Positions 32,110 to 44,034 of a stretch of 64,000 nucleotides of DNA are shown here, piece after piece. Numbering within the stretch: the stretch's first letter is position 1; each line of letters begins with the position of its first letter. Both the position numbers and the translations under genes were made by a program. The notes below the pieces were generated by a model. The model saw only the letters and a program-made list of their open reading frames with translations, was not told the origin of the DNA and ran no database searches. Source of the DNA: Halicephalobus mephisto (lineage: Eukaryota > Nematoda > Chromadorea > Rhabditida > Panagrolaimidae); assembly GCA_009193035.1 (NCBI GenBank), contig SWDT01000127.1, positions 186,001 to 250,000 on the forward strand, read 5' to 3'.

Positions 32110-35100
32110 ATGGAGTCTCAGGTTAAAAAATGGCAAACTTTCGCTGTCAGACAATTCCAAGGTTAGTTTGTGGATTTTTGAAATTAAAAATTTCATTAAA
32201 TTTAAATAATTTTAGTTTTAAAAGACAAAATGACGGCATCCATCGAAGGTCCAATTATGGCGATATCTGAAATCGCCGGAAATTTACTAGATTTCGGAAT
32301 TCCATCAGAAGGACAGAACTCTTCGAAAATTGATTCTTTTTCCTTCCAAATTGCGGACAGACAAAAACACTACAAAATGGTCCACGAAGCTATGTGTCAA
32401 GTTTTCTCCTACCAGGAACCCATCACGAGAGCCGTCGGTGAGAGATTTACTTCGGACCAAAAAGCCAACTAGGGGATGAACATTATTCAAAACTAGTCAT
32501 TTTCAAAATACTATTTAAATCCATTTTTTCAAATAACATTTTAAAACTGAATTAATTTTTTAAAAATTATAATTTTCACTAAAAACATTAAAAAAATACT
32601 TTTTAAAAAAATGATCTAAAAAATATCTTAGATTCCTACAATTTAAAAAGTAAAAATATATTTTTTCATATATGAAGTTTTATATTTTTCTAAATTTACA
32701 ATAGATGTTTAAATTTTAAAAATAATAAACAATTTTGAAGATTTTAATTATTTGTAAATTTTCGAATATTTTTAAAATTTTTTTGAATTTTAAACTTTCT
32801 TTGAAATTTTTATTTTTTTAAATTTTTTTGAATTTTTTATTTTTTTAAATTTTTTTGAATTTTTGAATTTTAAGATTTTTTTGAATTTTTGAATTTTAAA
32901 TTTTTTTGAATTTTTGAATTTTAAGATTTTTTTGAATTTTTGAATTTTAAGATTAATTTAGGAGCGTCTCCTTCTGATGTGGTTCAGTTTTACCACGACA
33001 TCTGCGAGGGCTCCTTCGAGTCCCCCTTGTCCATCCTGGCTTTCGATAAGGACAGACTGGCCGGATTTGTCCTTAGCTATGCCAAAGAAATGAAATATAA
33101 ATCAAATTCGAAACCAAGTCGTAGTTTTAAATTGAAAAAAGATTATGCTACAGAAATCGCAACTGGTCCTTATCCGAATCGTCCGAGTAATCAGCTGATC
33201 GTTTTCATCGAAGAAGTCGAAAAAGACCTCGAAATCTTCCTTCCTAGGTGCAAAAAGTACTTCAAAATAGATATCCTCTTTGTCCATCCAAATTACACCG
33301 GGTAAGGATCGTTCACAAAGTTTTTTTTTAAATTAAAATTTAAAATTACCGTAACTCGGTGAAAATTCGGTATATTTTAAAAATTCTCTTTTATTAAATT
33401 TAAATAATTTTATTTTTTATTTTTAATTGAAAAATTGAATATTAATTATTTCGAAATATGACAGAAAACATTTTCCTTTAAAAAAGAAAATTTTGAAACA
33501 GAACGCCAAAGATTCAAAATTAATTTTTTATGTAAAATTTTTAAAACTAAATTCAATTAATTTTATTTTTTATTTTTAATTGAAAAATTGAATATTAATT
33601 ATTTCGAATTATGACAGAAAATATTTTTCTTTTAAAAAAAAATTTTGGAACAGAACGCCAAAGATTTAAAATTAATTTTTAAAATTAAAATTTCCTTAAA
33701 AATTATTAATTTTTCATTTTTTTTGATATTAAATAAAATAATAAGTTTAATTTTAAAAGAATTTTTAAAATGCATTTATTTATAAAATTAACATGATCGA
33801 AAATTTGAATTTTTTTAGAATATTTTCTGAACTTTTCTGAAGATATTCAGTTATGTTTATTAATAGTAATTACTGTAATGATGGATTACAGAAGAGGCCT
33901 AGCGAAGAAGCTAGTCGAGAAGGCCCTCCAGCTAGCCGCCGAAAACAACTGCCAATACGTCGCTACTTGCGCTACAGCCAAGGTTTCTGCCCACATCTTC
34001 CACAAAGTAAGTTATTTTCTAAATTATATAAATGTTGGATCGGACACTCCATCCTTAATGGGAAGCACAACCGGCAGGAGAGCATTTGGTCCTGAACGGA
34101 TTTTCTTAGCATTAGCAGGGAACACTTGGTCCCGAACGGATTTTCTTAGCATTAGCAGGGAACACTTGGTCCTGAACGGATTTCTTTAGCATTAGCAGGG
34201 AACACTTGGTCCTGAACGAATTTTCTTAGCAGGGAACATTTGGTCCCGAACGGATTTTCTTAGCAGGGAACATTTGGTCCCGAACGGATTTTCTTAGCAT
34301 TAGCAGGGAACACTTGGTCCTGAACGAATTTTCTTAGCAGGGAACACTTGGTCCCGAACGGATTTCTTTAGCATCAAGAGAGAGCACTTGGTCCCGAACG
34401 GATTGCCTTAGCATCAAGAGAGAACACTTGGTCTCGAACGGATTTCTTTAGCATCAAGAGAGAGCACTTGGTCCCGAATGGATTGCCTTAGTACCGACAA
34501 GAGGACATATAGTTCCTCTCGTCGAGAAGTTGAGTTGATTGTTTATATCGAGTTCGACACAGTGTTTTGTACTGTGCCTAAGGCATTTATTTGATAAACC
34601 TTTTCTATACTATTTTCCTTCCTCATCTAGACGTGGATTACTCGGCGTGACAGATACAACAGATAGAAATAAAAATAATATCACTAATCTTTACTCAACG
34701 ATAAAGCACAGGTAATAATTATATATCACACCGACGGTCTCCCTCATGTCCTACAGTATCCCAGTCCCTGATTTTCAGGCTGTTTCTCCAGATCTTCTCT
34801 TTTTAGTTTACTTTTCTGTCCCAACATTACCTAAAAAAATTTAAAATATAATTATAAAAAAATTTCGAATATTATTTAAAAACAAAAAATTTAATATATA
34901 ATTATAAAAATTCACTTCACATATAATTATATTTTTTTAAAAATACAGTAATTTTGAAATTTGTTCGACGTGAATTTTACTTTTTTTAAATTGTATTTTT
35001 TATTTAAAATTTTTATTTTAGTTTGGATTTACATCTGTCCGTGAAATCCCCTTCTCATCCTTCAGAGAGAACGGTCAGCCAGTCTACAGTAATCTTCATG

Positions 35101-35186
35101 ATGGAAATTCCAGCGGAAAACTCATGGTTCTCAAATTAGGGTCCAGTGTCTCCAGCAACGGCTCCATCGACGTAGATTTATCGTAG
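32110..35186 (+). CDS. GNAT-family N-acetyltransferase, arylalkylamine N-acetyltransferase-like
   Basis: Five exons, 32110-32161, 32216-32437, 32962-33301, 33892-34006 and 35022-35186, agree in phase and give 297 residues. The acetyl-CoA binding motif is plain: DILFVHPNYTGRGLAKKLVEKAL (23 residues shown as NYTGRGLAKKL core), followed by CQYVATCATAKVSAHIFHK and FGFTSVREI, the usual order of GNAT motifs A and B. The layout, with a long variable N-terminal half (SVDVVQFYHD-like helix, LAFDKDRLAGFVL strand) and a late GRGL motif, resembles insect and nematode arylalkylamine (dopamine/serotonin) acetyltransferases, though the substrate cannot be told from sequence. Introns 3 and 4 hold an interspersed repeat (33335-33815), a 40-bp tandem array and an LTR-like repeat. 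It is convergent with the ataxin-1-like gene. Confidence 0.85.
32780..32955 (+). repeat. Short tandem repeat TTTTTTTGAATTTTTGAATT just before an exon
   Basis: About six units of 20-30 bp occupy the last 180 bases of the intron that ends at 32961. The acceptor GATTAATTTAG follows directly. Confidence 0.6.
33335..33815 (+). repeat. Interspersed repeat, copy in the acetyltransferase gene
   Basis: Nearly identical to 13010-13370 in the RIN gene. Here the middle section carrying GAACAGAACGCCAAAGAT is present twice (about 33495 and 33647), so this copy has an internal duplication of about 150 bp. Confidence 0.75.
34075..34495 (+). repeat. 40-bp minisatellite in an acetyltransferase intron
   Basis: About eleven units. 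The first ones are exactly 40 bp apart (GAACGGA at 34094, 34134, 34174, 34214) and some later ones are 33 bp. Unit words: GAACGGATTTTCTTAGCATT, AGCAGGGAACACTTGGTCCC. The last four units change to CATCAAGAGAGAGCACTTGG. GC content is much higher than in the surrounding intron. Confidence 0.9.
34495..34524. other. Hairpin next to the minisatellite
   Basis: CGACAAGAGGA and TCCTCTCGTCG pair over 11 bases with one mismatch around an 8-base loop. It lies exactly between the minisatellite and the LTR-like repeat, so it may mark an element end. Confidence 0.5.
34570..34826 (-). repeat. Interspersed LTR-like repeat, copy 3
   Basis: Read on the - strand from 34826 it begins TGTTGGGACAGAAAAG, then GTAAACTAAAAAGAGAAG, CCTGAAAATCAGGGAC, GATACTGTAGGACATG and CGTTGAGTAAAGATTAG, the same order as the copies at 2261 and 2709. 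The reverse orientation inside another gene shows dispersal rather than local duplication. Confidence 0.6.
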
Positions 35187-35195
35187 GGTTTAGAA

Positions 35196-35595
35196 ATTAC
35201 TGTAATGATAAAGTTTGAAAGTTACTGTAATCATAGAATTTAAAAATCATTATAATCATAAAAGTTGAAAATTACCGTAATCACAAAATGCAAAAGTTAC
35301 TGTAATTATAAACTTCGAAAATTACTGTAATTGTAGGATTTAAGCTACCGTAATCAAGGAGTTGAAAAGTTACTGTAATTGTAGGATTTAAGCTACCGTA
35401 ACCAAAAAAACCAAAAAGTTACTGTAATTGTAAAATTTGAAGATTACCGTAATAATAAGACTTCAGCTACCGTAACCAAAAAATTAAAAAGTTACTGTAA
35501 TTGTAACTTTCGAAAATTACTGTAATACTAAAATTTAACCTACCGTATCTACAAAGTCAAAAAACTACTGTAATGACAAAATTACCGTAATTAAA
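35196..35595. repeat. Array of TTACTGTAAT / CTACCGTAA motifs between convergent genes
   Basis: At least 17 near-palindromic words (TTACTGTAAT, TTACCGTAAT, CTACCGTAAC), each followed by A/T-rich filler such as TGTAAAATTTGAA, recur every 20-30 bp. The array starts within 10 bases of the acetyltransferase stop and so lies in its 3' UTR or flank. Confidence 0.8.
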
Positions 35596-35764
35596 AAATT
35601 TATTTTTATTCCAAACTGAAAAATCAATTTTCAAAGAAAGAGAAATTCGCTGAGAAAGATGTGTGTGAGACAGTAATCTAACCAAATAAGTTGTACTGTA
35701 AGAGACCATCGAAAACAAGTGGAGTTTCAATTCGACTTGTTTTAAAAAAGCTCAAAAGTTTTTC

Positions 35765-35770
35765 AATAAA
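35765..35770 (+). terminator. Possible poly(A) signal of the acetyltransferase gene
   Basis: AATAAA in TTTTCAATAAATAATTAA is a clear + strand signal after the stop at 35186, about 580 bases downstream and 100 bases before the end of the convergent coding region. An earlier variant signal may be used instead. Confidence 0.35.
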
Positions 35771-35866
35771 TAATTAAAACTACGCGTATCAAGCTGAAGA
35801 TTTGATTCACCGGGGAGAAAAAATAAAAATTTCTATGGCAGTAATCGAGCCAAAATTAGTTTGTTC

Positions 35867-38800
35867 TTAAATCGAAAAATCATGATAGATAATTTCTTGT
35901 TCGGTTGTCCTTGGGGTGTTTCCAGAAGGGCCTGGTTGGTCTTCCATTGGTTCTGATTGCTGAATCTGGAGTTGAGGGGGTTTCCTGGGGATTTCCGAAG
36001 CCAATTGGGCATCCACAGCGAGATCAGCCGGAGCCGAGCAAGGCTCATTGGGAGTAGCGATCGAAAACGATTTTTTATTCTGAAAAGAATCCGCTGGAGC
36101 AGATATCGTCGAAGTCAGCGGAGTCCCAGAATCCGAGGCGTTTCTCTGAGAAGCCGAAATCTGTCCGTTCGGTTGCTGGGAAGCAGACAAATGATTCGAC
36201 GATTCTTGGCCTAAAAAACAATATTCAAAACAGTTTTTCATATTTTCTAATTTAAAAAAAATAATTTTAAAAAACTAAATATCTTTCATTTATTAAAAAT
36301 TATAAAATTTTATAAAAAGTAATTTTCTAAAATTATATATAAATCGAATTTTCGGAAGTTCTTTATATATAAAAAATTAAATTTCTCAAATTCTTATGTA
36401 AAATATTTAAAGTTTTATATATATTCAATTTTTTAAAATTTTTGATATAAAAAATTGAATTTTTTTGAATTCTAATCTAAAATATTTTTCAGTTTTATAT
36501 ATATTCAATTTTTAAAAATTTTTTATATAAAAAATCGGATTTTTTTGAATTCTAATCTAAAATATCTTTTAGTTTTATATATATTCGATTTTTTAAAATT
36601 TTTTATATAAAAAATTGAATTTTTTGAATTCTAATCTAAAATATTTCTTAGTTTTATATATATTCAATTTTTTAAAATTTTTTATATAAAAAATTGAATT
36701 TTTTGAACTTTAATACTGACCTCCAAACATTGCCAGAGGCGGTGGGATACTTTTTCTGACTAGTCTCCCGTTACCGTTTCCGACAGTAGATCCATCCATT
36801 GGGTCGTCTTTCGGAGAATCATCCAGTTTATTTTTGAATTCTTGATATTGATTCTGAAACTGCAACTGCCATCGTTTTCGGAGTTCTTCGTCGTCGCGTT
36901 CGGGGAAGTCCTTCGAGAGGACTATGCACTTATCTCCGACCTGAAAAAAACAATTTTTTTAATTTCAGAAAATTTAAAAATTAATTTTCAATATTTATTA
37001 AAAACTAAAAATCGTCTCAAGACCATTTTGGTTATTTTTAAACAAATTTTATATAAATAAATATTGCATATTTTTAATATCGGTGATTTTCAGAAATAAT
37101 TATAGATAAATAATAAAAAAAAATAACTTTTTTTTTAAAATAACTTTTTCTAAAAAAATAATTTTTTCTAAAAAATAATTTTTTCTTAAAAATAATTTTT
37201 TTTAAATGACTTTTTTTTAAAATTATTGGTCTTGATATGGTTTCTAGGAATTTTATTGGAATTAGATTGATTAAAAAATTGTTTATTTAGTACCCGAGGT
37301 TCCTAAACACCCCCGAAATCTCCATAATGAACTTCGGAATCCTCTTAGTTAGCCCCGGCACCCTCGAAATGTATCCTGAAATCCTTCCAAGAAACCTGAA
37401 AGCTTCCTAGTTAACTCCGAAATCCCCATAGTTGACTTTAGAACCTTCCTAAATAATCCCAAAATCTCCCTAGATAAGCCTAAACTCTCTAATGACCTTC
37501 AAAGTTCCCTAATGAACTCTAAAACCTTTTTAGTTAACCTTACACTTTTTAAATGACCTTTAAAACCTCTCTAATGACCCGAAACTTGTCTAATGGACCC
37601 GAAGCCCCCTAATGACCTGGAACCCCCTGATGAATCGAAGTCCCTAATGACCCGAAACCCCCTAGTGAACCTGAAACCCACCGCTAATTGTCTGCACTTC
37701 AACCCGTAGAGATTGAGCGTTTTTGCAGGGTCGTAGCTGGACCACCCGTTTTCGGCTTCGTAAAACGGATATTCGACACTGGCTGTCATGCATCCGTCAG
37801 CTTGGTATCCGTCTAGGTCGATTTTGTAGTGGACAACGACGTTTCTGCAGCAGTTGGTGGGTTTGATGTCCGTCACTTCCCCTATCATTACTCTGAGATC
37901 TGGAGTCAGAAGGGCGGATTTCTTGAAGTCCTCCGGCTTCATCTCCTCGATCAGTCTGAGCTCTCCAGTTTCTAGTTTTATCGAAGTTCCCCTCATGAAA
38001 TGGGTGGGGTAGTAGGGTTGTTCCGGGAGACCTGTGTGCATAGGGGGGACGGGGAGGGGGTTCGAAGGCCCTGGGAGAGCCGAACTCGAGGGTGCTCCTG
38101 CTGCTGGACGAAGAGGGGTCGGGATAGGTCTCTGGATCTGAGCAGTAGTGACGGAGGGCTTCCGGGGGACGGGCTGGGCTGAGAAAGACGGCCGTTTTGG
38201 CAATGACTGGGCTGAGGTACTGCTTCCTGGGATAGGAGAAGGAGGTATCGTCGGCAATTGAGGTTGAGCGAGTCTGAAAAAATTCAAATAATTAAAATTC
38301 ATATAGAAAACTCAAAAAATTAAAGAAAAACGAAAAAAAATTTTCTCAAAAAATTTAAAAAAAGTCAAAAAAGGAATCACTGGTAATTTTCGGACTGTTT
38401 TTCCTTCAAAAAAGATGAAAAAAGGAATCACTGGTAATTTTCTGACCGTTTTTCCTTCAAAAAAGATGAAAAAAGGAATCACTGGTAATTTTCGGACCGT
38501 TTTTCCTTCAAAAAAAGTCAAAAAAGGAATCACTGGTAATTTTCCGGACTTTTTTTCCTCGAAAAAATTAAAACAAAAAAGGCGAACAAGGAATTATTGG
38601 TTATTTTACGACTTTTTTTTCTTCAAGATATTAGAACAGAAAAAATAAAAAAGAACCACTGGCTGATTTTTTATCTTGTTTTCTTTCAAAAACTAGAAAC
38701 AAAAAAATAAAAAAAAATTATAGGCTGATTTTAACCCGTTTTTCCGAAAATTTTATTCCTAATTAAAGACCAAAAACGGAAAATTGGTCGAGAAAAAATT

Positions 38801-41297
38801 AATTTAATTTTTATATTAATTTTTAGCAATTTAATTTTAAAAAATATTTAATAAATTTCTAACTTTTTTAAATTTTAAATTTACAATAAAAAAGTTATTT
38901 CAAAAAACTTCCGAAATTTTACTTTTTAGAAATTCGATTTCTTGCAATTTTGTAAATTATATTTTAAATTTAAAAAATCAAAGTACAAAAATTTTTTAAC
39001 GCAAAAATAAATTTTATTTTTTGATAATTTTTTAATTAAAAAAAATTATTTTTTAATAGTTTTTTAATTAAAAAAAAATAAATATTATTTTTTAATAGTT
39101 TTTTAATTAAAAAAAATAAATATTATTTTTAATAATTTTTAATTAAAAAAACTTTCGTCATTTTTTAAAATTTTAAATATCAAAAATAAAATTGAAAAAT
39201 TTTTTAAATATCATTCGTGTCAGAACCAAAATTGAAAAATTTTTTATAAAAAATTAATTACGAAATATTTGATTTTTTAATAAATTAAAATTCTAAAATT
39301 TTAAAAATCATTTAAAATCGAAAATTTCAGAAATTTTAAAAATATTTTTTGATTTTTAAAAAAATACATTTTTAAAAATAACTTTTTCATGGAATGTTTA
39401 ATTTTTTTGTTAAATTATTTCGCGAAATATTTGAATTTTGGTGGACTTTAAAAACTTACTTTTTCGCAGCAGCTTCTTCCAGAAGTCTGACACCGTTGAG
39501 CTGGTTCAAGCCGGGTCCTTGGCTGGCCGAGATCAGAGGTGAGGGTTGGGGTCTCTGGATGGGGGTGACAGGAATATGCTGAGGTCTGAGTTGGTTCGGA
39601 TTGAACATAGCGGGATTCTGGGCTTGATTTTGAGCATGTTGTTGTTGTTGAATCGCAGCCAGTAGCTGATGAGCTTGACTTGGAGGAAGATTAGCTTGTT
39701 GGAGGACTTGTTGAAGTTGTTGAAACTGTTGTTGTTGAGCAGCTGCTTGTTGTTGTCTTTGAACTTCTCTTTGAATTTCAGAAATAATATTAGCTTGAAG
39801 AAGATTCTGAGGGATATTCGAAAAAGCATTCAATGGAGAATGCTGATCATTCGCAGTCGTCGTTGTTTGTTGATGTTGTTGTTGTTGAACAGCCTGCAGA
39901 AGAGGGGAGAGCATGGGGGAAGGCTGATTCGTGGGGCCTAGCTGCTGAGGACGGATCTGGCCCGGGTTCAAGACTGAGGTTCCTTGGAGAAACGGGGCCG
40001 AAGCTCGTCTTTCATTCAAGGCCATAGCTGCGTTGGCAAGGTCTACAGAAGGCGATTGAAGAGCTGAAACCATTATATATAAAAAAATTTAAAAAAAATT
40101 AAAAATGATTAAAAATAATAAAAATTTAAATAAATTCAATTTCAAATTCCGCGCGCAGGCAACTCAGACGGTTTTCCACTCGAGACCGTTGAACCGGTGG
40201 ATCGTGTTTTTTCATTGTTCTTTGTTCCGAATTACTTCATTCCCTACTTTTTCCTTTATTTTCCTTTATTTTCCTTTATTTTCCTTTATTTTTCTTTTTT
40301 TTCTCTTTTTTCCCTATTTTTTTCGTATTTTTATTTTTCCTATTTATTCCACCACATTAACTTTCATCATTATTATTATATCAAGATGATTTCACTTAAA
40401 TTTCCACTATTCAATGATTTCCTAAATGCCACTTCTTAAGCTATTAAAACTCGTAATTTCCAATATTTCCCCTGAACTTTTGGATTCCTATAAAAAATAT
40501 TGTAACCAAGGACTTTAAATGCGAGTTATTTGTACTACAATTTCTGCTCAGATATAATTAGAATTCCTTTTTCTTCGAAATCGTTAGTTTATATTATAGA
40601 AAAAATACCAATTTTAAGGTTATTGTAAAAAGCGATCTTTTTATTTTTACGTCGTTTAGAAATACTTTACCAACTTGGTGAAAAACGGACTTTAATGCTG
40701 TAGAACTAGATAGTACCAGTTTCAAATCCGAGAAGGATACGTTACTTTTTGAGCAATTACTTTATCGATTAATGGGCGGCTATTTAAGAACCTACCAGCC
40801 AAAGCTAATTGCTGTTGCTGTTGATCACCTCTGTTTAAGGCATTAAATAATAGGGCATTTGCCGACATGGGAGTCTGGGGAGGTTGTTGCTGTTGAATAT
40901 TAGCAGCTTCTTGTTGTTGCTGATTCATCAACATTACGTACTGCTGAATTGCGTTCATGTTCTGACCAGTCAGTCCTTCTAGCCCTTGGGCGGCCAGCGC
41001 CTGTTGCTGCTGTTGTTGCTGGAGAACAGTGGCGTATTGGGGATTCAGGGAACCAGAACTAGTCGAAGGTATACTCGCAGTAGCTGCAGCAAAGGCTGCC
41101 AGAGGGAACTCCCCCCTCGGGGGGCCTGCCCCTGGTTGTCCAGGAAAAGACAGCGTGAATGAAGAAGCTGTCTGGGGATTCTCAAATCTAAGGCCTAAAT
41201 GAGCATGTTCCAATAATCCACTCTCTCCCGTCGTCGTCAACTGCGGGCAATTTCCACTACTGTTCGCATTCGTAGGGTTTCCCGGGTTAATGATTGT
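35867..41297 (-). CDS. Glutamine-rich ataxin-1-like AXH-domain protein (start exon uncertain)
   Basis: Exons in order of transcription: 41297-40796, 40063-39460, 38273-37682, 36940-36721, 36210-35867. All phases agree; 753 residues plus stop from the first acceptor. The first 370 residues are low-complexity with several polyQ runs (up to seven Q) and Ala/Pro/Ser stretches. The AXH domain lies at about 456-577: HFMRGTSIKLETGELRLIEE, then VEYPFYEAENGWSS, NLYGLKCRQL and VGDKCIVL, closely matching the ataxin-1/HBP1 pattern. AXH domains bind RNA and transcription regulators such as Capicua and mediate dimerisation. The tail is Ser/Pro-rich and ends IIYHDFSI. The first exon is preceded by ATTATTTCAG; either an upstream start exon is missing, or the in-frame ATG at 41342 (15 codons upstream) is used and that acceptor is not. 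Confidence 0.85.
36345..36715. repeat. 80-bp tandem repeat in an ataxin-1-like intron
   Basis: AGTTTTATATATATTC recurs at 36411, 36491, 36571 and 36650, with TTTTATATAAAAAATTGAAT between. Four units fill the intron between the last two coding exons. Confidence 0.8.
36960..37680. other. Intron of the ataxin-1-like gene with a C-rich degenerate repeat
   Basis: 36960-37260 is AT-only. 37285-37680 is built from degenerate words on the + strand such as CCTAATGACCCGAAACCCCC and TTAGTTAACCC, becoming more regular toward the exon at 37682. On the transcribed strand it lies just after the donor GCG|GTGGGT. Confidence 0.55.
38360..38620. repeat. 51-bp tandem repeat that keeps both strands open
   Basis: GGAATCACTGG recurs at 38373, 38424, 38475 and 38526, exactly 51 bp apart, followed by decayed units to about 38700. 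Because 51 is a multiple of three, both strands show repetitive open frames, which I take as by-products and not genes. The array lies in the intron before the AXH exon. Confidence 0.85.
38620..39459. other. Rest of the intron between ataxin-1-like exons 2 and 3
   Basis: AT-only with short TTTTTAATTAAAAAAAAT repeats at 39030-39150. Nothing else seen. It ends at the donor AAAAA|GTAAGT (39459 on the - strand). Confidence 0.5.
40064..40795. other. Intron between the two polyQ exons of the ataxin-1-like gene
   Basis: Donor GCTG|GTAGGT and acceptor GGTTTCAG on the - strand. 40230-40340 repeats TTTCCTTTATTT on the + strand. The remainder is unique AT-rich DNA with no coding signal. Confidence 0.5.
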
Positions 41298-42810
41298 CTG
41301 AAATAATAATTGCATAATAGTGTAATTTTGGAAAATTTGCACGGAAAATCTGTACGCGGTGAATTTCCATTAGAAATATTTTTCCATTGAGGAAAAAAGA
41401 TAAAATCAACTTAATTGCCGGTTTTTCAATAGACGAGAAGTTAGGCCAAAGTTTAATTCATTGATTTGAACTTGAAGAACTTTAATGAATTTATTTTTAA
41501 AGTTACAATAAAATGATAAAAAGTACTAGTACTTTAAGTAGTGAAATTTTAATGTGTTGTGATTTTTTAATTGAAGGAATAATTATAAATTAAAAAACTA
41601 GTTTTAGTACTTTTAATAATGAAAATAGACTATTGTTACGGGTTTTTATATTTTACTGCTGTAAAATGACCTATCAATATTAGTCCTCAATGTCTACGTG
41701 GATTACTTTAAATATATTTACTATTACTGTAGCTTAGTCTACTCAAACTATCCGATCATTTCGCAGTTTTTATTTTACTTAGTTATGACTTCTAGAAAGA
41801 AATTAGTTCTTGAATAATATCGCATGACTAAAATTGAACGAAAAATCTCGGACCACAGGACAGGTGGAACAAAACATCTGCAAAGTTAGACACACAAAAT
41901 CAGTTTACTGTTGAGCTGGATAGAGGCGTGCCTAATTGGAAGGTTGAATGACAGTAAGGTATAAATTCTTTTCTAAATACTATAAAAGAGGAATGACGTA
42001 AATGATAACTGGGTAAACATAAAATATTAATGATTATCAAATATTTGATCATGCAGGAATGAAGATTTTTTAAAAAACAATACTGTAAAGGGAAATTGAT
42101 TTTTAAGATTTAGAAAAATTCAGACAATTTTCTGTTTTGATCGGATGACACTATCGTCATTAAATCGCGTAAGTAGAAGAAGTCATGCACTCTTAGAGTA
42201 AATGGTTATCAAAAAAGACGATCGCCGAAACTAATTTCCATTGAAAAACGGTTTTGCACATGTTTGAAAAAGTTTACTTTCGGAAAAGTGTGAATTAAGA
42301 ATTAATAAAGTTGAATTCTATTATTTATAAACGTTAAAATGAGGTTCGTGATGGAATTGTTTTCAGACGAATTTTCAAAATTTTTAAAGGATTTTAATTT
42401 TGGATTTAAATGGTTATATGGGGTTTTGGAAATTTTTAGATTTTTGGAATCTCCGGAATCTGTGATTGGTTTCTGGAAAATTTCGAAATTTTGGACTTTC
42501 AGGAAATTATAATTTATTGGAATTTAAAAATTGCAAAAGAATACTCAAGGAAAAGCAGTTTTATCCTATTTTTCAATTTTTTATATTTTTACTCTAGAAA
42601 TACCGGAAAATTCTTTTTTCAAAAAATTAACTAAAAGGTTTGTTTACAAAATTAAGAACTTTTTCGAAGGTCCCAAGACTTATCAAATTTTGAAATTGAT
42701 TGAAATTTATTTTTGTAAAAATACTTTTTAAATCAACACCGAATTCTATGAAATAGTCAATATCGAAATTAAATTTTTACATGATATAGATTTGTCGAAT
42801 TATCAGAATG

Positions 42811-42990
42811 TTGCGAGCAAAGTGCAGAGCTGATTTTGATTACGAAATCTTCATAAATAATAATCGAGCTGCCCAAATGTTGCGAGCAAAGTGCAAAATT
42901 GATTTTGATTACGAAATCTTCATAAATAATAATCGAGCTGCCCAAATGTTGCAAGCAAAGTGTGGATTTCACTTTGCTTTCGACATTTTT
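42811..42990 (+). repeat. 69-bp tandem repeat with TTGCGAGCAA core
   Basis: Two full units and part of a third: TTGCGAGCAAAGTGCA at 42811 and 42880, TTGCAAGCAAAGTGTG at 42949, each full unit followed by GATTTTGATTACGAAATC and CGAGCTGCCCAAATG. Spacing is exactly 69 bp. Confidence 0.9.
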
Positions 42991-44034
42991 ACAGACCTCG
43001 GGATAAAATATTTTAGAAATTTAGCGTAAAAAATTTATAGAATTTAGTTTTTAGGATTTTGTATTTTCTAAAATTATTTTTTGTAGCATTTGTAAAATAA
43101 AATTAAAATTATAAAAATTAGTGAATGCTTGTTTTTCAGATTTAAGAACATCCAAAAACGGATAAACTAAATCCAAAAAAATTTTCTATTGACATTGATT
43201 GAAAAATATTCAATAATAAATATTGATTTCCACATATTCTGGAAAATTAAATTTCAAAAATATTAAATTAAGAATAAATTTCTAAAAATAAAATTTTTGA
43301 ATCTCACATCATCGTACCGTAACCAGTGCTGTGTATTATCACAGTCAGAAGTCAAAATTCGAAATTAAAATTCTAATTTTTCGATTTAAAATTCAATTTA
43401 TGAATTATTTTTAAAAATAAAAAAAATCAGATGTTTCTTAATACGGAAAATTTGAATTTTAATTTTAATATTGAGTTATAATTTTGACAATACATAGTAC
43501 TGTATTTCGTATTATCAAAGTCAAAATTCGAAATTAAAATTCTAATTTTTCGATTTAAAATTCAATTTATGAGTCATTTTTGAATTTAAAAAATCTACTT
43601 AATTTTCAATTATTAATTTAAATGAAATATATTTTTAAAATTAAAAAAATCAGATGTTTCTTAACACGAAAAATTTGAATTTTAATTTTAATTCTGTTTC
43701 AACTTTGACAATACAGCACAGATTTGTCTACAGTAAAAGTTTGAAGATTATTTGATTAATTAGAAAACGGCATCTGAGATCATTCTTGCGTACCAAATGA
43801 GTAATCTAATCTCGTATAGCTAAATTGGATAAATTCAAAATAACAGATTTTTAAAGAAAAATTTTTCCAAAGGTGCAAAAATAAAAAAATTGAATCTATA
43901 ACGAAATTTATATTGAAAATGTAATTTTAAAAAAAACATTAATCATTTCAAAAATAATAAATTTTTAAAACAGAAAAAAATTATCAGAATTACGGTATTG
44001 AAGAAATTTAAAAAAGATGATTTTGGAAAAATTT

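Noticed and set aside
38312..38648. Repetitive open frames on both strands in an ataxin-1-like intron
   Set aside because: They are a by-product of a 51-bp tandem repeat; no start context, no link to exons.
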